Origin: Bacteroidales bacterium UBA4295 | GTDB lineage: Bacteria > Bacteroidota > Bacteroidia > Bacteroidales > Paludibacteraceae | Assembly: GCA_002395805.1 (NCBI GenBank) | Contig: DGVB01000012.1 | Location: 62,001-126,000, forward strand | Length of the DNA stretch: 64,000 bases | Reading direction: 5' to 3' | Shown: one piece after another, positions 1-8,226 of the stretch | Position numbering within the stretch: the stretch's first letter is position 1 | How the letters are laid out: each line of letters starts with the position of its first letter | Notes under the pieces: model-generated | Seen by the model: the letters and a program-made list of their open reading frames with translations, nothing else | What the model was told of the DNA's origin: nothing | Databases searched by the model: none | Program-made: the position numbers and the translations under genes

Positions 1-150
1 TGTCTCGTCCGTTAACGCCTTCTCGCCGACGCATCGGCAATGGCATGTTGGTTAAGGGACTGCGATTGAGACTTACAGCAGCGGGTCTGTACAGGATTTA
101 CACCTGTTTCCATCTTAGCTTATGCGCGCATTTAAGCGCCATAAGAACCG
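1..150 (-). promoter_or_regulatory. Cobalamin (B12) riboswitch, truncated at the window edge
   Basis: Read on the minus strand, this stretch carries the conserved core of the cobalamin aptamer in the right order: GGAAACAGGTGTAAATCCTG (about 93-112), then the CCCGC..CTGT block (76-86), and further on GCCATTG (38-44) and GAGAAGGCG (17-25). RNA with this core normally binds adenosyl- or methylcobalamin and controls B12 uptake or B12-dependent genes. Transcription runs leftward, so the controlled gene lies beyond position 1 and cannot be named. The last part of the aptamer and the expression platform are also off the window. The upstream gene (stop at 186) is on the same strand but precedes the switch. 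Confidence 0.82.
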
Positions 151-185
151 TTTTCCTTTTAGGGCATCCGTGTGGAGGTTCGGAA

Positions 186-1061
186 TTAGATTCTCTCAAG
201 TACGGTGTGTACCAACTCTTTGATACGGGGTTTATAATCGGTGTTGGCAGCTTCGATCTTGCGCTGTGCGATGACACAGCAGACGGTCATAGCGCGGTGT
301 CCCATATGCAGCGCCAGACCGGCGATACAGCTTCCCTCCATCTCGTAATTGGTGATACGCTGACCTTCATAGCGGAAGGCAGTGATCTTCTCGTTGATAT
401 CCGGCACCGCCAGACCTACACGCAACACACGTCCCTGCGGACCGTAGAAACCGTTCGAAGCGATCGTGCAGCCGCGCATCATGTCGTCCCGCGCGATGCG
501 GTCCACCAACTCCGGATTAGCCGATACCACATACGGCACCGCTGCTTTCTTAGGATAGCCTACGAAATCCACGAAGGCTTTCTCGAAACCCAGATCCACT
601 ATCTTGTCGCGGTCCTCGTAGAAAGCGAGCACACCGTCGAAACCGATGCTCTTCTGGCTGACCAGGAATGTACCCAGAGGTATATCCTCCTGCATGCCGC
701 CGCAGGTACCTACGCGCACGATGTCCAGGCTTCGTTTCTCCGCCTTCTCCGTGCGGGTAGCGAAATCGATATTCGCCAGCGCATCCATCTCGTTCATCAC
801 GATATCGCAGTTATCGGTACCGATACCCGTCGAGATACACGAGATACGCTTGCCTTGGAATTTACCGGTGATGGTATGAAACTCGCGGCTCTGTACGTCG
901 CATTCGATCGATCCTTCGTCGAAGAACGATGCTACCATATTTACTCGGTCCTGGTCACCGACCAAGATCACTTTGTCTGCCAAAAACTCAGGTTTGAGAT
1001 GCAGATGAAACGCAGAACCATCCGCATTGATGATTAACTGCGATGCAGGAAATGTTTTCAT
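186..1061 (-). CDS. Nucleoside phosphorylase (uridine phosphorylase-like)
   Basis: 291-aa cytoplasmic enzyme of the PNP/UDP phosphorylase family, which splits nucleosides with phosphate to give base and ribose-1-phosphate. Visible motifs are the GDxxRV phosphate-binding loop near residue 36, the STGIGTDN segment, VGTCGG, and the NYEMEGS ribose/phosphate motif near the C-terminus. The length is slightly above the E. coli Udp size. The start gives a normal N-terminus and lies in a short leader after an inverted-repeat-rich gap. A B12 riboswitch follows its stop codon, so it is probably the last gene of its transcript. The base specificity (uracil or purine) cannot be fixed by eye. Confidence 0.85.
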   Translation of the reverse strand: MKTFPASQLIINADGSAFHLHLKPEFLADKVILVGDQDRVNMVASFFDEGSIECDVQSREFHTITGKFQGKRISCISTGIGTDNCDIVMNEMDALANIDFATRTEKAEKRSLDIVRVGTCGGMQEDIPLGTFLVSQKSIGFDGVLAFYEDRDKIVDLGFEKAFVDFVGYPKKAAVPYVVSANPELVDRIARDDMMRGCTIASNGFYGPQGRVLRVGLAVPDINEKITAFRYEGQRITNYEMEGSCIAGLALHMGHRAMTVCCVIAQRKIEAANTDYKPRIKELVHTVLERI

Positions 1062-1091
1062 TGTATTGATAATTTGTTATTTCTTTATAAT

Positions 1092-1218
1092 GGGGTCCCC
1101 GAAAATCTCTGATTTTTGCGGGTGAAGAAGTGCTTCGGATAGCACTTCGAGTGTTGCAAGCAACACATAGAACCTCGGAGGCAATGGTCGCACTTGCCAA
1201 TTAGCGGAGCGGTTTGGC
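1092..1218. repeat. Cluster of five perfect or near-perfect small inverted repeats
   Basis: This gap between DUF3467 and the phosphorylase is built of consecutive hairpins: GGGG-T-CCCC (1092-1100), GAAGTGCT...AGCACTTC (1127-1148), GTGTTGC-AA-GCAACAC (1151-1166), CCTCGGAGG (1173-1181) and GCCAA...TTGGC (1196-1218). No credible gene is present. None of the hairpins is followed by a long T-run, so they do not look like one ordinary intrinsic terminator. Confidence 0.75.
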
Positions 1219-1244
1219 TCTTGCGATCCATTTGCCGAACGCGA

Positions 1245-1553
1245 CTATGCTTCCCCTCCGGTGAAGGTCAACGGCAGGGTACCGCCATGCGTCGGACCGC
1301 CTACCGGCTTGATCACGCCGAACTTCTGCTCGTACTGCGCGATGTTATTCTGCAGCGCACCTAAGATCTTCTTTGCCTGATCAGGCGTCACCACCACGCG
1401 CGACACCACATTAGCCTGCGGCATACCAGGCATGATCTGCGCGAAATCCAATACAAACTCCGTCGGAGTATGAGCTATCAGCGCCAAATTGGCAAATACG
1501 CCCTGCGCTTTGTCAGGGGTGATATTAATGTTCAATTGATTCTTTTCTGCCAT
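1245..1553 (-). CDS. DUF3467 family protein
   Basis: 102-aa protein matching the DUF3467 pattern common in Bacteroidota: an N-terminal strand (LNINITPDKAQGVFANLALI), then TPTEFVLDFAQIMPGMPQANV, the SRVVVTPDQAKKIL helix and a Gly/Thr-rich tail. The family's biochemical role is not established. It is a single compact cytoplasmic domain without signal peptide or membrane segment. It lies 35 bp downstream of a membrane glycosyltransferase on the same strand. Confidence 0.85.
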   Translation of the reverse strand: MAEKNQLNINITPDKAQGVFANLALIAHTPTEFVLDFAQIMPGMPQANVVSRVVVTPDQAKKILGALQNNIAQYEQKFGVIKPVGGPTHGGTLPLTFTGGEA

Positions 1554-1588
1554 ATTATTTCTGTTTTTAAAAGTTTACTGATTCGTTT

Positions 1589-2809
1589 TTACCATTTTGC
1601 ACCCTTGCGCTTCGGCACCGCTAACATCCACGCCGAGACGAGGGGAAGCGTGATATCAAACCATAGGATACTGAACATATTAAACCGCTTCATTCCCATC
1701 CGCCGAGCCGATGTATTAAGCACCGCGGTCTGTACAATCCATCGGATAAGGGAAAGCAGTATCGCTGCGCCGCAGAGGATAGCCGGCACAGCCTCTGTCA
1801 GCGACATGGACAAAGACAAACAGCTGACCGCCGAAGGAGCGTATAGCGCTATCATCGCTATCACCGCCGCGTAGAATACCCCGCGGATAAACGGCTCCAG
1901 CGATAACCGGAACTTGGTGCTCTCTTTATACGCCGGCGATACGGACAGATGACGCCGCTTCTGCTGCAGCCAGTTCTTCATCGTCTTTTTCGAGATCGAC
2001 CAGGTATAACTCTCCCGGCTCAGCACCACCGCCGTATTCGCTTTCGTCGCTACATGATTAACAAACAGATCGTCGTCCCCCGCTACATTATTCATCAACT
2101 TGGTGAAACCTCCGGACTCAAAGAAAAGCGACTTGCGGTACGCCAGATTGCGCCCCACTCCCATATACGGATGCCCGCAGATAGCGGCACCCAGATAGTG
2201 CAAACCGTTGAAGAGTGTGTCGTACCGCACCAGACTGTTCACGTATCCTTTCTCCGCAAAATAAGGACTGAACCCCAACACAATATCCTTTGTACCTTGT
2301 CCTTCCCCGAATCCTTTCATCATCTCGCGGATCCAAAACCTGCTCTCCGGTACACAGTCCGCGTCCGTCAGCAGCAGATAGTCGTATTGGGCAGCCTTCG
2401 CCGCCAAGGTCAGCGCCAGTTTTTTGGTAGATCCTACCCGCGCACCATAGGGCACGAACGTCATGTGCAGCCGCGGATCGTGCACCAGATACCGCTCTAT
2501 CTCTGCGCGCGTCTCGTCCTCCGAACCGTCGTCCACTACGATCACTTCGTACTCCGGATAGTCCTGCGTCAGCAGCGCCTGCAGGTACTGCGAGAGGTTA
2601 TAGGCCTCATTATGCGCACATAGAATAACAGACACAGGAGCCAAACTCTTCTCCCCTCCCTGCAGGGGAGCAGGCTTCTTCCTGTCTCTCCGTATCTTCC
2701 GCGCCGGTGCGGCCATATAGCGACCGTACCAGTACACCTGCGCGATAAACGCCACTGCTAATATCCCCAGTAGAATACAGTCGATTATATTAAAACTCTC
2801 TACCAACAA
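1589..2809 (-). CDS. Membrane family 2 glycosyltransferase
   Basis: 406-aa processive-type GT2 enzyme. One N-terminal membrane helix (about residues 10-28) is followed by a GT-A domain starting at SVILCAHNEAYNL. Catalytic landmarks are VVDDGSEDET, LLTDADCV (DxD), the GDDDLF acidic motif and QQKRRH in place of the common QxxRW. Three C-terminal hydrophobic helices follow. The donor sugar and product are unknown. Residues near 48-53 (PLQGGE) come from an in-frame CCCTCC...GGGGAG mini-palindrome in the linker between membrane helix and catalytic domain. Confidence 0.88.
   Translation of the reverse strand: MLVESFNIIDCILLGILAVAFIAQVYWYGRYMAAPARKIRRDRKKPAPLQGGEKSLAPVSVILCAHNEAYNLSQYLQALLTQDYPEYEVIVVDDGSEDETRAEIERYLVHDPRLHMTFVPYGARVGSTKKLALTLAAKAAQYDYLLLTDADCVPESRFWIREMMKGFGEGQGTKDIVLGFSPYFAEKGYVNSLVRYDTLFNGLHYLGAAICGHPYMGVGRNLAYRKSLFFESGGFTKLMNNVAGDDDLFVNHVATKANTAVVLSRESYTWSISKKTMKNWLQQKRRHLSVSPAYKESTKFRLSLEPFIRGVFYAAVIAMIALYAPSAVSCLSLSMSLTEAVPAILCGAAILLSLIRWIVQTAVLNTSARRMGMKRFNMFSILWFDITLPLVSAWMLAVPKRKGAKW
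2651..2670. repeat. Family B palindrome inside the GT2 gene
   Basis: CTCCCC TCCCTGCA GGGGAG forms a perfect 6-bp stem. It is read in frame as a PLQGGE peptide in the linker. Similar elements lie in ttcA, cca and (twice) cysS. Confidence 0.7.
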
Positions 2810-2827
2810 GTTGATAATTCGTGATTG

Positions 2828-3910
2828 TTAATGTATGATTTTTAATTTGTACGTGTGGGTACTGCTGCCGTCCTCCGCTTTGACGGTGATCACCCAGGGC
2901 TTGCCGCCGATCTCTCCGGGGACGACCGTCATCTCCTGACTGTCCAGTTTGCGACCGTTGAAACGCGCTTTCTCGCCCTTGATATTCGTCAGCGTACCGA
3001 TACCGCGATAGCCTGCTATCTGGATACCCGACGGCTGAGCGCTGACTTCTGACAGCTTGCATACCTGCTCTTTGGAGGAATTGGGGTCAAAGCCTTTCCA
3101 TTCTTTGCCGTTGATCGTCAGCTTGTCGATCTTCGACGAATAGATCAACTCTACGTCGTCCACATAGAGCGCATTGCCGTTGTAGAGCCCGTCGTTCGCA
3201 CGGAAAGCGGGATAGTTGCCGGCGGAGAAGATGACATTGCACATCGTCGGACGGCTGTCGCTCTTATAGAGAACAGGTACCTTGATCAGCGTCCATTCGT
3301 TATACTTCGCACGTGCGCGATACCATCCTTCCGCTACTTGCTTCACCGGCTGATCTATACCGCACTCGTTGCCGTCCGTTGCCGAACGGATATCGGACTC
3401 CTCGTTAACACGCTCTGTAGCCGTACAGCCGCCTACCTTGTTCTTGTAACGACCGCTCTTGGCGGTGCCGATCCAGGAGTAATAAAGCAGATGAAAATCC
3501 TCTTTGTCCGTGTTCTCGCCCGTACGTTTGACCCATACAGCCATTGTGTCCGGACGGTATTTCCATGCTATACCACCTTCCGTTCCGGCGGTAGCCGTCT
3601 TGATCGTCAGACCCTTCATGTATTGGAATGGTTGTCCCAGACTCATATACCCGGGACCCGTAGCCGTAATACCTATCGCTCCTATCTCGCGGTCCGCTAC
3701 ATAGGCGCAATAACCCGTACGACCGGGTTTGCGGTACATAAACGTAAATTTCAAACCTACCTGCGTCACATTTGAACCGTTCCAATTCGCCAACTGAGCA
3801 TCCTTGTTATACTCACGAGACCAGTTTTCAAAATGCGAGTCAGGCAATTGCTGCGCCGACATGCCTATAAACACGCCCAATAGCGCTACTACCAATAAAT
3901 TTCTTTGCAT
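2828..3910 (-). CDS. PCMD domain secreted protein
   Basis: 360-aa exported protein. The reading frame is open further upstream, but the start at 3910 is chosen because it gives a clean signal peptide (MQRNLLVVALLGVFIGMSAQ), follows a good promoter, and avoids overlap with aroC. The C-terminal part with NGNALYVDDVELIYSS fits the putative carbohydrate-metabolism (PCMD) family, found in Bacteroidota cell-envelope proteins. The last 90 residues resemble an Ig-like strand module (ITVKAEDGSSTHTYKLKI). The function is unproven; an outer surface or periplasmic carbohydrate-related role is inferred. It is divergent from aroC. Confidence 0.75.
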   Translation of the reverse strand: MQRNLLVVALLGVFIGMSAQQLPDSHFENWSREYNKDAQLANWNGSNVTQVGLKFTFMYRKPGRTGYCAYVADREIGAIGITATGPGYMSLGQPFQYMKGLTIKTATAGTEGGIAWKYRPDTMAVWVKRTGENTDKEDFHLLYYSWIGTAKSGRYKNKVGGCTATERVNEESDIRSATDGNECGIDQPVKQVAEGWYRARAKYNEWTLIKVPVLYKSDSRPTMCNVIFSAGNYPAFRANDGLYNGNALYVDDVELIYSSKIDKLTINGKEWKGFDPNSSKEQVCKLSEVSAQPSGIQIAGYRGIGTLTNIKGEKARFNGRKLDSQEMTVVPGEIGGKPWVITVKAEDGSSTHTYKLKIIH

Positions 3911-3927
3911 ATTCTTAAAAATCGCCA

Positions 3928-3959
3928 CAAAATTACAACTTTTTTTGCATATCTGCAAA
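3928..3959 (-). promoter_or_regulatory. Promoter of the PCMD gene
   Basis: Minus-strand TTTG (3956-3959), 20-nt spacer, TAATTTTG (3928-3935), a perfect Bacteroidota -33/-7 pair. It interleaves with the aroC promoter on the other strand. Confidence 0.75.
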
Positions 3960-3975
3960 CTTTTTAGTACTTTTG
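3944..3975 (+). promoter_or_regulatory. Promoter of aroC
   Basis: TTTG (3944-3947), 20-nt spacer, TACTTTTG (3968-3975), about 20 nt before the aroC start. The spacer contains the -33 box of the divergent gene. Confidence 0.75.
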
Positions 3976-3994
3976 CGGCAAAATTTATGCCACT

Positions 3995-5008
3995 ATGGCG
4001 AATATATTCGGAGATAAATGGACTTTCACCAGCTTCGGTGAGTCGCACGGAGCGGCTGTCGGAGGTGTGCTGGACGGCGTCCCGGCAGGGCTGCATATTG
4101 ATTTGAACATGATCCGCGAAGAGCTGGAAAGGAGAGCCGGGAAAGGGACAAAGGGACAAAGTACCAAGTACCAAGGAGTTTCCCCACGTGCGCTACGCGA
4201 ACCCGACGAAGTGGAGTGGCTCTCCGGAGTCATGGAAAGTGACGAAGTGACAAAGGACAAAGGACAAAGGGGGTTAATTACTCTCGGAACACCCATCGCT
4301 TTCCTTATTCGCAACAGAGATGCCCGGCCGGAGGACTACGAATGGCTTAGACACTCCTATCGCCCGGGACATGCCGACAAGACCTACGAGCAGAAATACG
4401 GCATCCGGGACTGGCGGGGTGGCGGCAGAGCTTCCGCCCGCGAGACCGCCGGACGCGTAGTAGCCGGATGTATCGCCAAACAAGCCTTGCGCCTCAAAGG
4501 GATCTCCATCCATGCCGCTCTGATCCAGGTAGGCGCAGAGACCGACCCGGCTAAGTTTGCAGACACCATCGCGGCTTATCAGAAGGACGGAGACTCGATA
4601 GGCGGCATCATCGAGTGCCACATCAGCGGTGTGCCGGCAGGCACAGGCGAACCGATATTCAACAAACTGCAGGCAGAACTGGCCTTCGCCGTCATGTCGA
4701 TCAACGCCTGCAAAGGATTTGAGTACGGCACCGGTTTTGAAGGGGTTACACAACCCGGCTCGGCTATCAACAATATCTCCGGAGGAATTGCCGGCGGCAT
4801 AGCGGACGGTACCGACATCGTCTTCCGATGCGTTTTCAAACCTACCCCTTCTACTCCCAAAGCCCTTGTACATTGTACTTCGTCCCGGAATACATCAGGC
4901 GACCAACCTGTCAAGGTCGGTCGCCATGACGCCTGTGTTGCCACACGCGCCGTGCCCGTCGTCGAAGCCATGACCGCTTTAGCGCTCGTCAATCTGGTCC
5001 TTCTCTAA
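3995..5008 (+). CDS. aroC: Chorismate synthase with repeat-derived insertions
   Basis: 337-aa enzyme converting EPSP to chorismate, the last shared step of aromatic amino acid synthesis, with reduced FMN. Signatures are FGESHG near the N-terminus, RPGHAD, the Arg/Gly-rich GGGRASARETAGRV block, NNISGGIAGGIADG and VGRHDACVATRAVPVVEAM near the end. It is odd in two ways. Three segments (KGTKGQSTKYQ, EVTKDKGQRG, ALVHCTSSR) coincide with in-frame family A repeats. The loop between GTGF and SAINN is shorter than in E. coli AroC as remembered. The frame stays open and the core motifs are intact, so it is probably functional. Confidence 0.95.
   Translation: MANIFGDKWTFTSFGESHGAAVGGVLDGVPAGLHIDLNMIREELERRAGKGTKGQSTKYQGVSPRALREPDEVEWLSGVMESDEVTKDKGQRGLITLGTPIAFLIRNRDARPEDYEWLRHSYRPGHADKTYEQKYGIRDWRGGGRASARETAGRVVAGCIAKQALRLKGISIHAALIQVGAETDPAKFADTIAAYQKDGDSIGGIIECHISGVPAGTGEPIFNKLQAELAFAVMSINACKGFEYGTGFEGVTQPGSAINNISGGIAGGIADGTDIVFRCVFKPTPSTPKALVHCTSSRNTSGDQPVKVGRHDACVATRAVPVVEAMTALALVNLVLL
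4143..4176 (+). repeat. Family A short tandem repeat inside aroC
   Basis: Units GGGACAAA, GGGACAAA, GTACCAA, GTACCAA, in frame, encode the KGTKGQSTKYQ segment, where chorismate synthases normally have a variable loop. Confidence 0.75.
4240..4272 (+). repeat. Second family A repeat inside aroC
   Basis: GTGACAAA-GGACAAA-GGACAAA units encode the TKDKGQRG peptide. The frame is preserved. Confidence 0.7.
4864..4888 (+). repeat. Third family A repeat inside aroC
   Basis: CTTGTACATTGTACTTCGTC: TTGTACA and TTGTACT heptamers replace the loop after the KPTPS motif and encode LVHCTSSR. Confidence 0.65.
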
Positions 5009-5046
5009 TACAGTCTTACTTCTTTCGCGACTGTTGATGCGGACGC

Positions 5047-6033
5047 TTATTCGGCGTCGATATTGATTAATCGGTACGCGCGAGAACCCAGACCGATTTT
5101 AGCAGCCTGCTCGAGGATGTGAATTCCATGGCGCGAATTGATGCGCTCGATCAGCGCTGCAGCGTCGTCCCCTTCTTTCGAGGGATAGTGGAAGACAAGA
5201 TCCACACAAGCCTGATCAAGCGCTACCGGATCAAGCGAAGCCAAGATACCGATATCGTTCATCTCCGGATCCGCCGGATGGCTGTCGCAGTCGCAGTCCA
5301 CAGAGAGGTTATTCGCCACGTTGATATACAGGATACGCTCGCCGTGACCGAAATAATCATGCACGGCCTGCGCCGCAGCAGCCATCGACTCCAAAAAGCC
5401 CTCTTGGTTAGCGGTATGAGACCAGCATTCATTCACATCATCCGTCACTCCGGCTGAATGGATATAAGCCTTGCCGGCAGCCGAAGCTACACCGATAGAC
5501 TGATTCTTAAGCACACCGCCGAAACCGCCCATGGCATGCCCTTTGAAATGCGCCAGATTAATCATGAAATCATAGTTCGCGAGGTGTTTTCCTACGATGT
5601 CATATTGGATCCACGTACTGTCCTGAACAGGGATCTGCATATCGCCCTCTTCATCCATCAGATCAACGGGTGCGATATCCAGAAAACCATGCTCTTTGAT
5701 GGTCTGCCAATGCGCCTCAAAGGTGTTGCGCTTGCCGCGATAAGCCGTATTGCACTCCACAATCGTACCGTTTACCTTCTGCACTAACGGTGCTATCAGC
5801 TCAGGCTTGAGGTAGTTATGTCCGCCTGCTTCGCCGGTGGATATTTTGACTGCTACGCGTCCTTCAGCCGAACGGCCCAAGGCCTCATAGATACGCACAA
5901 GACCTTCGGGAGAAATATCGCGGGTCATGTACACTACGGATGTGTCATTTGCGGGCTGCGGCTGCTGCGCATTCGATGCGGAGCAACCGGCCAAAAGCGC
6001 TGCACAGGCGCAGAATAAGAGAATCTTTTTCAT
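5047..6033 (-). CDS. DUF362 domain lipoprotein
   Basis: 328-aa protein with an SPII signal (lipobox LLAGC, Cys17) and one DUF362 domain (VAVKISTGEAGGHNYLKPELIAPLV; LAHFKGHAMGGFGGVLKNQSIGVA). DUF362 proteins are often fused to ferredoxin domains; no CxxCxxC cluster is seen here apart from the CDCDSHP segment. The function is unknown; membrane attachment in the periplasm or outer membrane is inferred from the lipobox. It is convergent with aroC, and a 41-bp direct repeat lies in the gap behind its start. Confidence 0.85.
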   Translation of the reverse strand: MKKILLFCACAALLAGCSASNAQQPQPANDTSVVYMTRDISPEGLVRIYEALGRSAEGRVAVKISTGEAGGHNYLKPELIAPLVQKVNGTIVECNTAYRGKRNTFEAHWQTIKEHGFLDIAPVDLMDEEGDMQIPVQDSTWIQYDIVGKHLANYDFMINLAHFKGHAMGGFGGVLKNQSIGVASAAGKAYIHSAGVTDDVNECWSHTANQEGFLESMAAAAQAVHDYFGHGERILYINVANNLSVDCDCDSHPADPEMNDIGILASLDPVALDQACVDLVFHYPSKEGDDAAALIERINSRHGIHILEQAAKIGLGSRAYRLINIDAE

Positions 6034-6035
6034 AC

Positions 6036-6157
6036 TATTCTTATTTCGCTTCGCTCTAACGATTATTGTTTTGCAATATTCTTATTTCGCTTCGCTAAAA
6101 CGATTAATGCTTTGCAATATTCATTAATCATTATTCATTATTCATTAATCATTATCC
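6036..6157. repeat. 41-bp direct repeat followed by CATTAAT/CATTATT tandem units
   Basis: Two adjacent copies of a 41-nt unit starting TATTCTTATTTCGCTTCGCT (6036-6076 and 6077-6117) differ at only a few positions. They run straight into a short-unit array (ATTCATTAATC, ATTATTC) that reaches the 3' end of the next gene. The CGCTTCGCT part resembles the family C units found inside genes elsewhere in the window. Confidence 0.8.
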
Positions 6158-6716
6158 GATAATGCGGATTATAAGCCTGCCGGAAGGCTTCGCTATGCCG
6201 TACCGGCGATGCGATAGACGCAGCATAGTGCAGCTCCGCTTGCAGCGCGGTGTCCGTCCATGCGGGATGAACTGCTAACGCAATCTGCTCTATCTGCTGC
6301 CATTCCTCCTCCCAGTTGCCGGGAAGAGCATTATTCGTACCTGCCGCCTCCACAAAATGCGCAAAAAACTCGTCTTCACTTATCTGCCCGCTATGGATGA
6401 GAGACAGATTAGCACGCGTAAAGCGGTGCCGGTATCCTGTCGGCTCATACAGAGGCATTGTGCTCAGATCCTGATCACGGCAGGCCTCTATCTCTGCTGC
6501 CAGAAAACGATGCGCCGTTGCGGTGTCATGCAGCAGGTGCTCGGCACCGAAGAAATCCTGAAAACAAGTCTTGTAAACATCCTGAAGGGTTGCTTCAGGA
6601 TAGTGCTGCACCATCTGCTCGCACATCGTGCGGATAGCTTGCTCTTCGGCGGGCTGATGCAATGTACAGCCCGCCGAAACGAGAGCAGCTATGGTCAGGA
6701 CGATGAACTTATTCAT
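6138..6716 (-). CDS. Conserved hypothetical lipoprotein
   Basis: 192 aa with a lipobox (VSAGC, Cys17) and a mainly helical acidic body. Segments such as YPEATLQDVYKTCFQDFFG, LLHDTATAHRFLAAEIEA and PLYEPTGYRHRFTRANLSLI look like a conserved Bacteroidales family without known role. Its start overlaps the exuT stop in a TAATG, so it is probably translated by coupling with the hexuronate transporter. A role in uronate metabolism is only guilt by association. The last codons run into the tandem repeat. Confidence 0.7.
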   Translation of the reverse strand: MNKFIVLTIAALVSAGCTLHQPAEEQAIRTMCEQMVQHYPEATLQDVYKTCFQDFFGAEHLLHDTATAHRFLAAEIEACRDQDLSTMPLYEPTGYRHRFTRANLSLIHSGQISEDEFFAHFVEAAGTNNALPGNWEEEWQQIEQIALAVHPAWTDTALQAELHYAASIASPVRHSEAFRQAYNPHYRIMINE

Positions 6717-8176
6717 TATTCAATCACCACCGGTTTGTATTTCGGCACAAGTGCTTTCATAACACTCCATCCGATCAGGTAAGCCACCGCGCAGATACAG
6801 AATACGATCATGTAGCCCGCCGGTTTGCCTGTGAAACCGAAGAACGAGAATGCCTCACCCATCTTGTCGGCATAAGTGAACAGCATGCCCGAACCCTTGT
6901 TGATCAGGAATGACCCCACGCCGCCTGCCATGGCACCGATACCGGTGATCGTAGCGACAGCCGATTTGGGGAACATGTCACCTGTGGTCGAGAATATATT
7001 CGCACTCCAGCTCTGGTGAGCGGCACCCACGATACCGATGATGATAGCTACTGCCCAAGGACCGTAGATACCACCTAACGGCTGTGCAAACAGCGCGAAG
7101 ATCGGGAAGAAAGCGAAGATCAACATCGCCCTCATACGACCTGCATAAGGCTCCATGCCTTTCTTCTCTACGAAGATCTTAGGCAGATAGCCTCCGAACA
7201 GCGAAACGACCGTCACGATCGCATAAAGCGTAAAGATCAACGCAATACCCTGCGGGTCAGAAGCCTTGATACCAAACTGATCCTGGAAATAAGCCGGAGC
7301 CCAGAACAGGAAGAACCACCAAACGCCGTCGGTCATGAACTTACCAAACGCAAACGACCATGTCTGTTTGTGCTTGAAAGCCTCACCAAACGACATCTGT
7401 TTCTCCTCCTTTGTACTTTGTACTTTGTCTCCTTGTACATCCGCTTCATCCTGGTGGATATACTCCAACTCAGCCTCGTTCACATGAGCGGACTCCTCCG
7501 GTTTGTCATAGACAAAGATCCAGATACCTGCCCAGAGGAAGCCCAGCGCACCGATGATGATGAACGCCCACTCCCATCCCATGGACTTAGCCAGCAGAGG
7601 AATAGTAGCCGGAGCGGCCAGTGCACCCACAGACGCACCGGCATTGAAGATAGAGGTAGCAAAAGCACGGTCTTTCTTCGGGAAATACTCAGCGGTCACC
7701 TTGATAGCGGCAGGGAAGTTACCTGCCTCACCAAGACCCAGGATCATACGACAAGCCAGGAACAGCCACACACTCACCATCGCTATAGACGAAGCAAGCG
7801 CAGACCCGGCCTCCACAGCACGCATAGCAGCTACGCTGTCCACGCCGTTCACAAACCAAGTCGTTGCTATACCGCAAGCCGCGTGCATCACAGCACCTAA
7901 CGACCATACAATGATCGCCCAGAGGTAACCCTTCTTCGTACCCATCCAGTCGATGAACTTACCGGCGAAAAGGCAGAAGATAGCGTACGCTATAGAGAAC
8001 ACACCGGTGATCGTTCCGTAGTCGGAATCGGTCCAGTGGAACTCAGGCTGAATAAACTCTTTGAAGGTCAACGACAGAACCTGACGGTCCATGTAGTTGA
8101 CGGTGGTGGCGAAGAAAAGCATTGCACACATGACCCAACGCCAGTTGGTCATAACGGTTTTCTTAATGTCACTCAT
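6716..8176 (-). CDS. exuT: MFS hexuronate transporter
   Basis: 486-aa inner-membrane permease of the anion:cation symporter family with about 12 helices. TTVNYMDRQVLSLTFKEF in helix 1 and KFIDWMGTKKGYLWAII after helix 2 are typical of hexuronate carriers. It is expected to import galacturonate and/or glucuronate. The downstream path (eda, kdgK, uxaC, uxaA, uxaB) is in the window, which supports the assignment. The central cytoplasmic loop contains VQGDKVQSTKEEKQ, encoded by a family A tandem repeat, a harmless place for an insertion. Confidence 0.88.
   Translation of the reverse strand: MSDIKKTVMTNWRWVMCAMLFFATTVNYMDRQVLSLTFKEFIQPEFHWTDSDYGTITGVFSIAYAIFCLFAGKFIDWMGTKKGYLWAIIVWSLGAVMHAACGIATTWFVNGVDSVAAMRAVEAGSALASSIAMVSVWLFLACRMILGLGEAGNFPAAIKVTAEYFPKKDRAFATSIFNAGASVGALAAPATIPLLAKSMGWEWAFIIIGALGFLWAGIWIFVYDKPEESAHVNEAELEYIHQDEADVQGDKVQSTKEEKQMSFGEAFKHKQTWSFAFGKFMTDGVWWFFLFWAPAYFQDQFGIKASDPQGIALIFTLYAIVTVVSLFGGYLPKIFVEKKGMEPYAGRMRAMLIFAFFPIFALFAQPLGGIYGPWAVAIIIGIVGAAHQSWSANIFSTTGDMFPKSAVATITGIGAMAGGVGSFLINKGSGMLFTYADKMGEAFSFFGFTGKPAGYMIVFCICAVAYLIGWSVMKALVPKYKPVVIE
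7409..7442. repeat. Family A repeat inside exuT
   Basis: TTTGTAC-TTTGTAC-TTTGTC-TCCTTGTAC on the plus strand. On the coding strand it encodes DKVQSTK, the same peptide found in two glycosyltransferases and, nearly, in cca. Confidence 0.8.
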
Positions 8177-8185
8177 AATTCAGTG

Positions 8186-8226
8186 TTTTTCGATATTTCG
8201 ATATCTCGATTTTTCGATATATCGGA
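8186..8226. repeat. TTCGATAT tandem repeat between exuT and eda
   Basis: Degenerate 8-9 nt units (TTTCGATAT, TTCGATAT, CTCGATTT, TTCGATAT) fill almost the whole gap. Confidence 0.75.

Noticed and set aside
45-1037. Plus-strand open frame of 330 codons at the left end
   Set aside because: Antisense to the phosphorylase and running through the B12 riboswitch.
988-1200. Small minus-strand frame of 70 codons in the hairpin gap
   Set aside because: It is made of inverted repeats, overlaps the phosphorylase start and has no protein-like composition.
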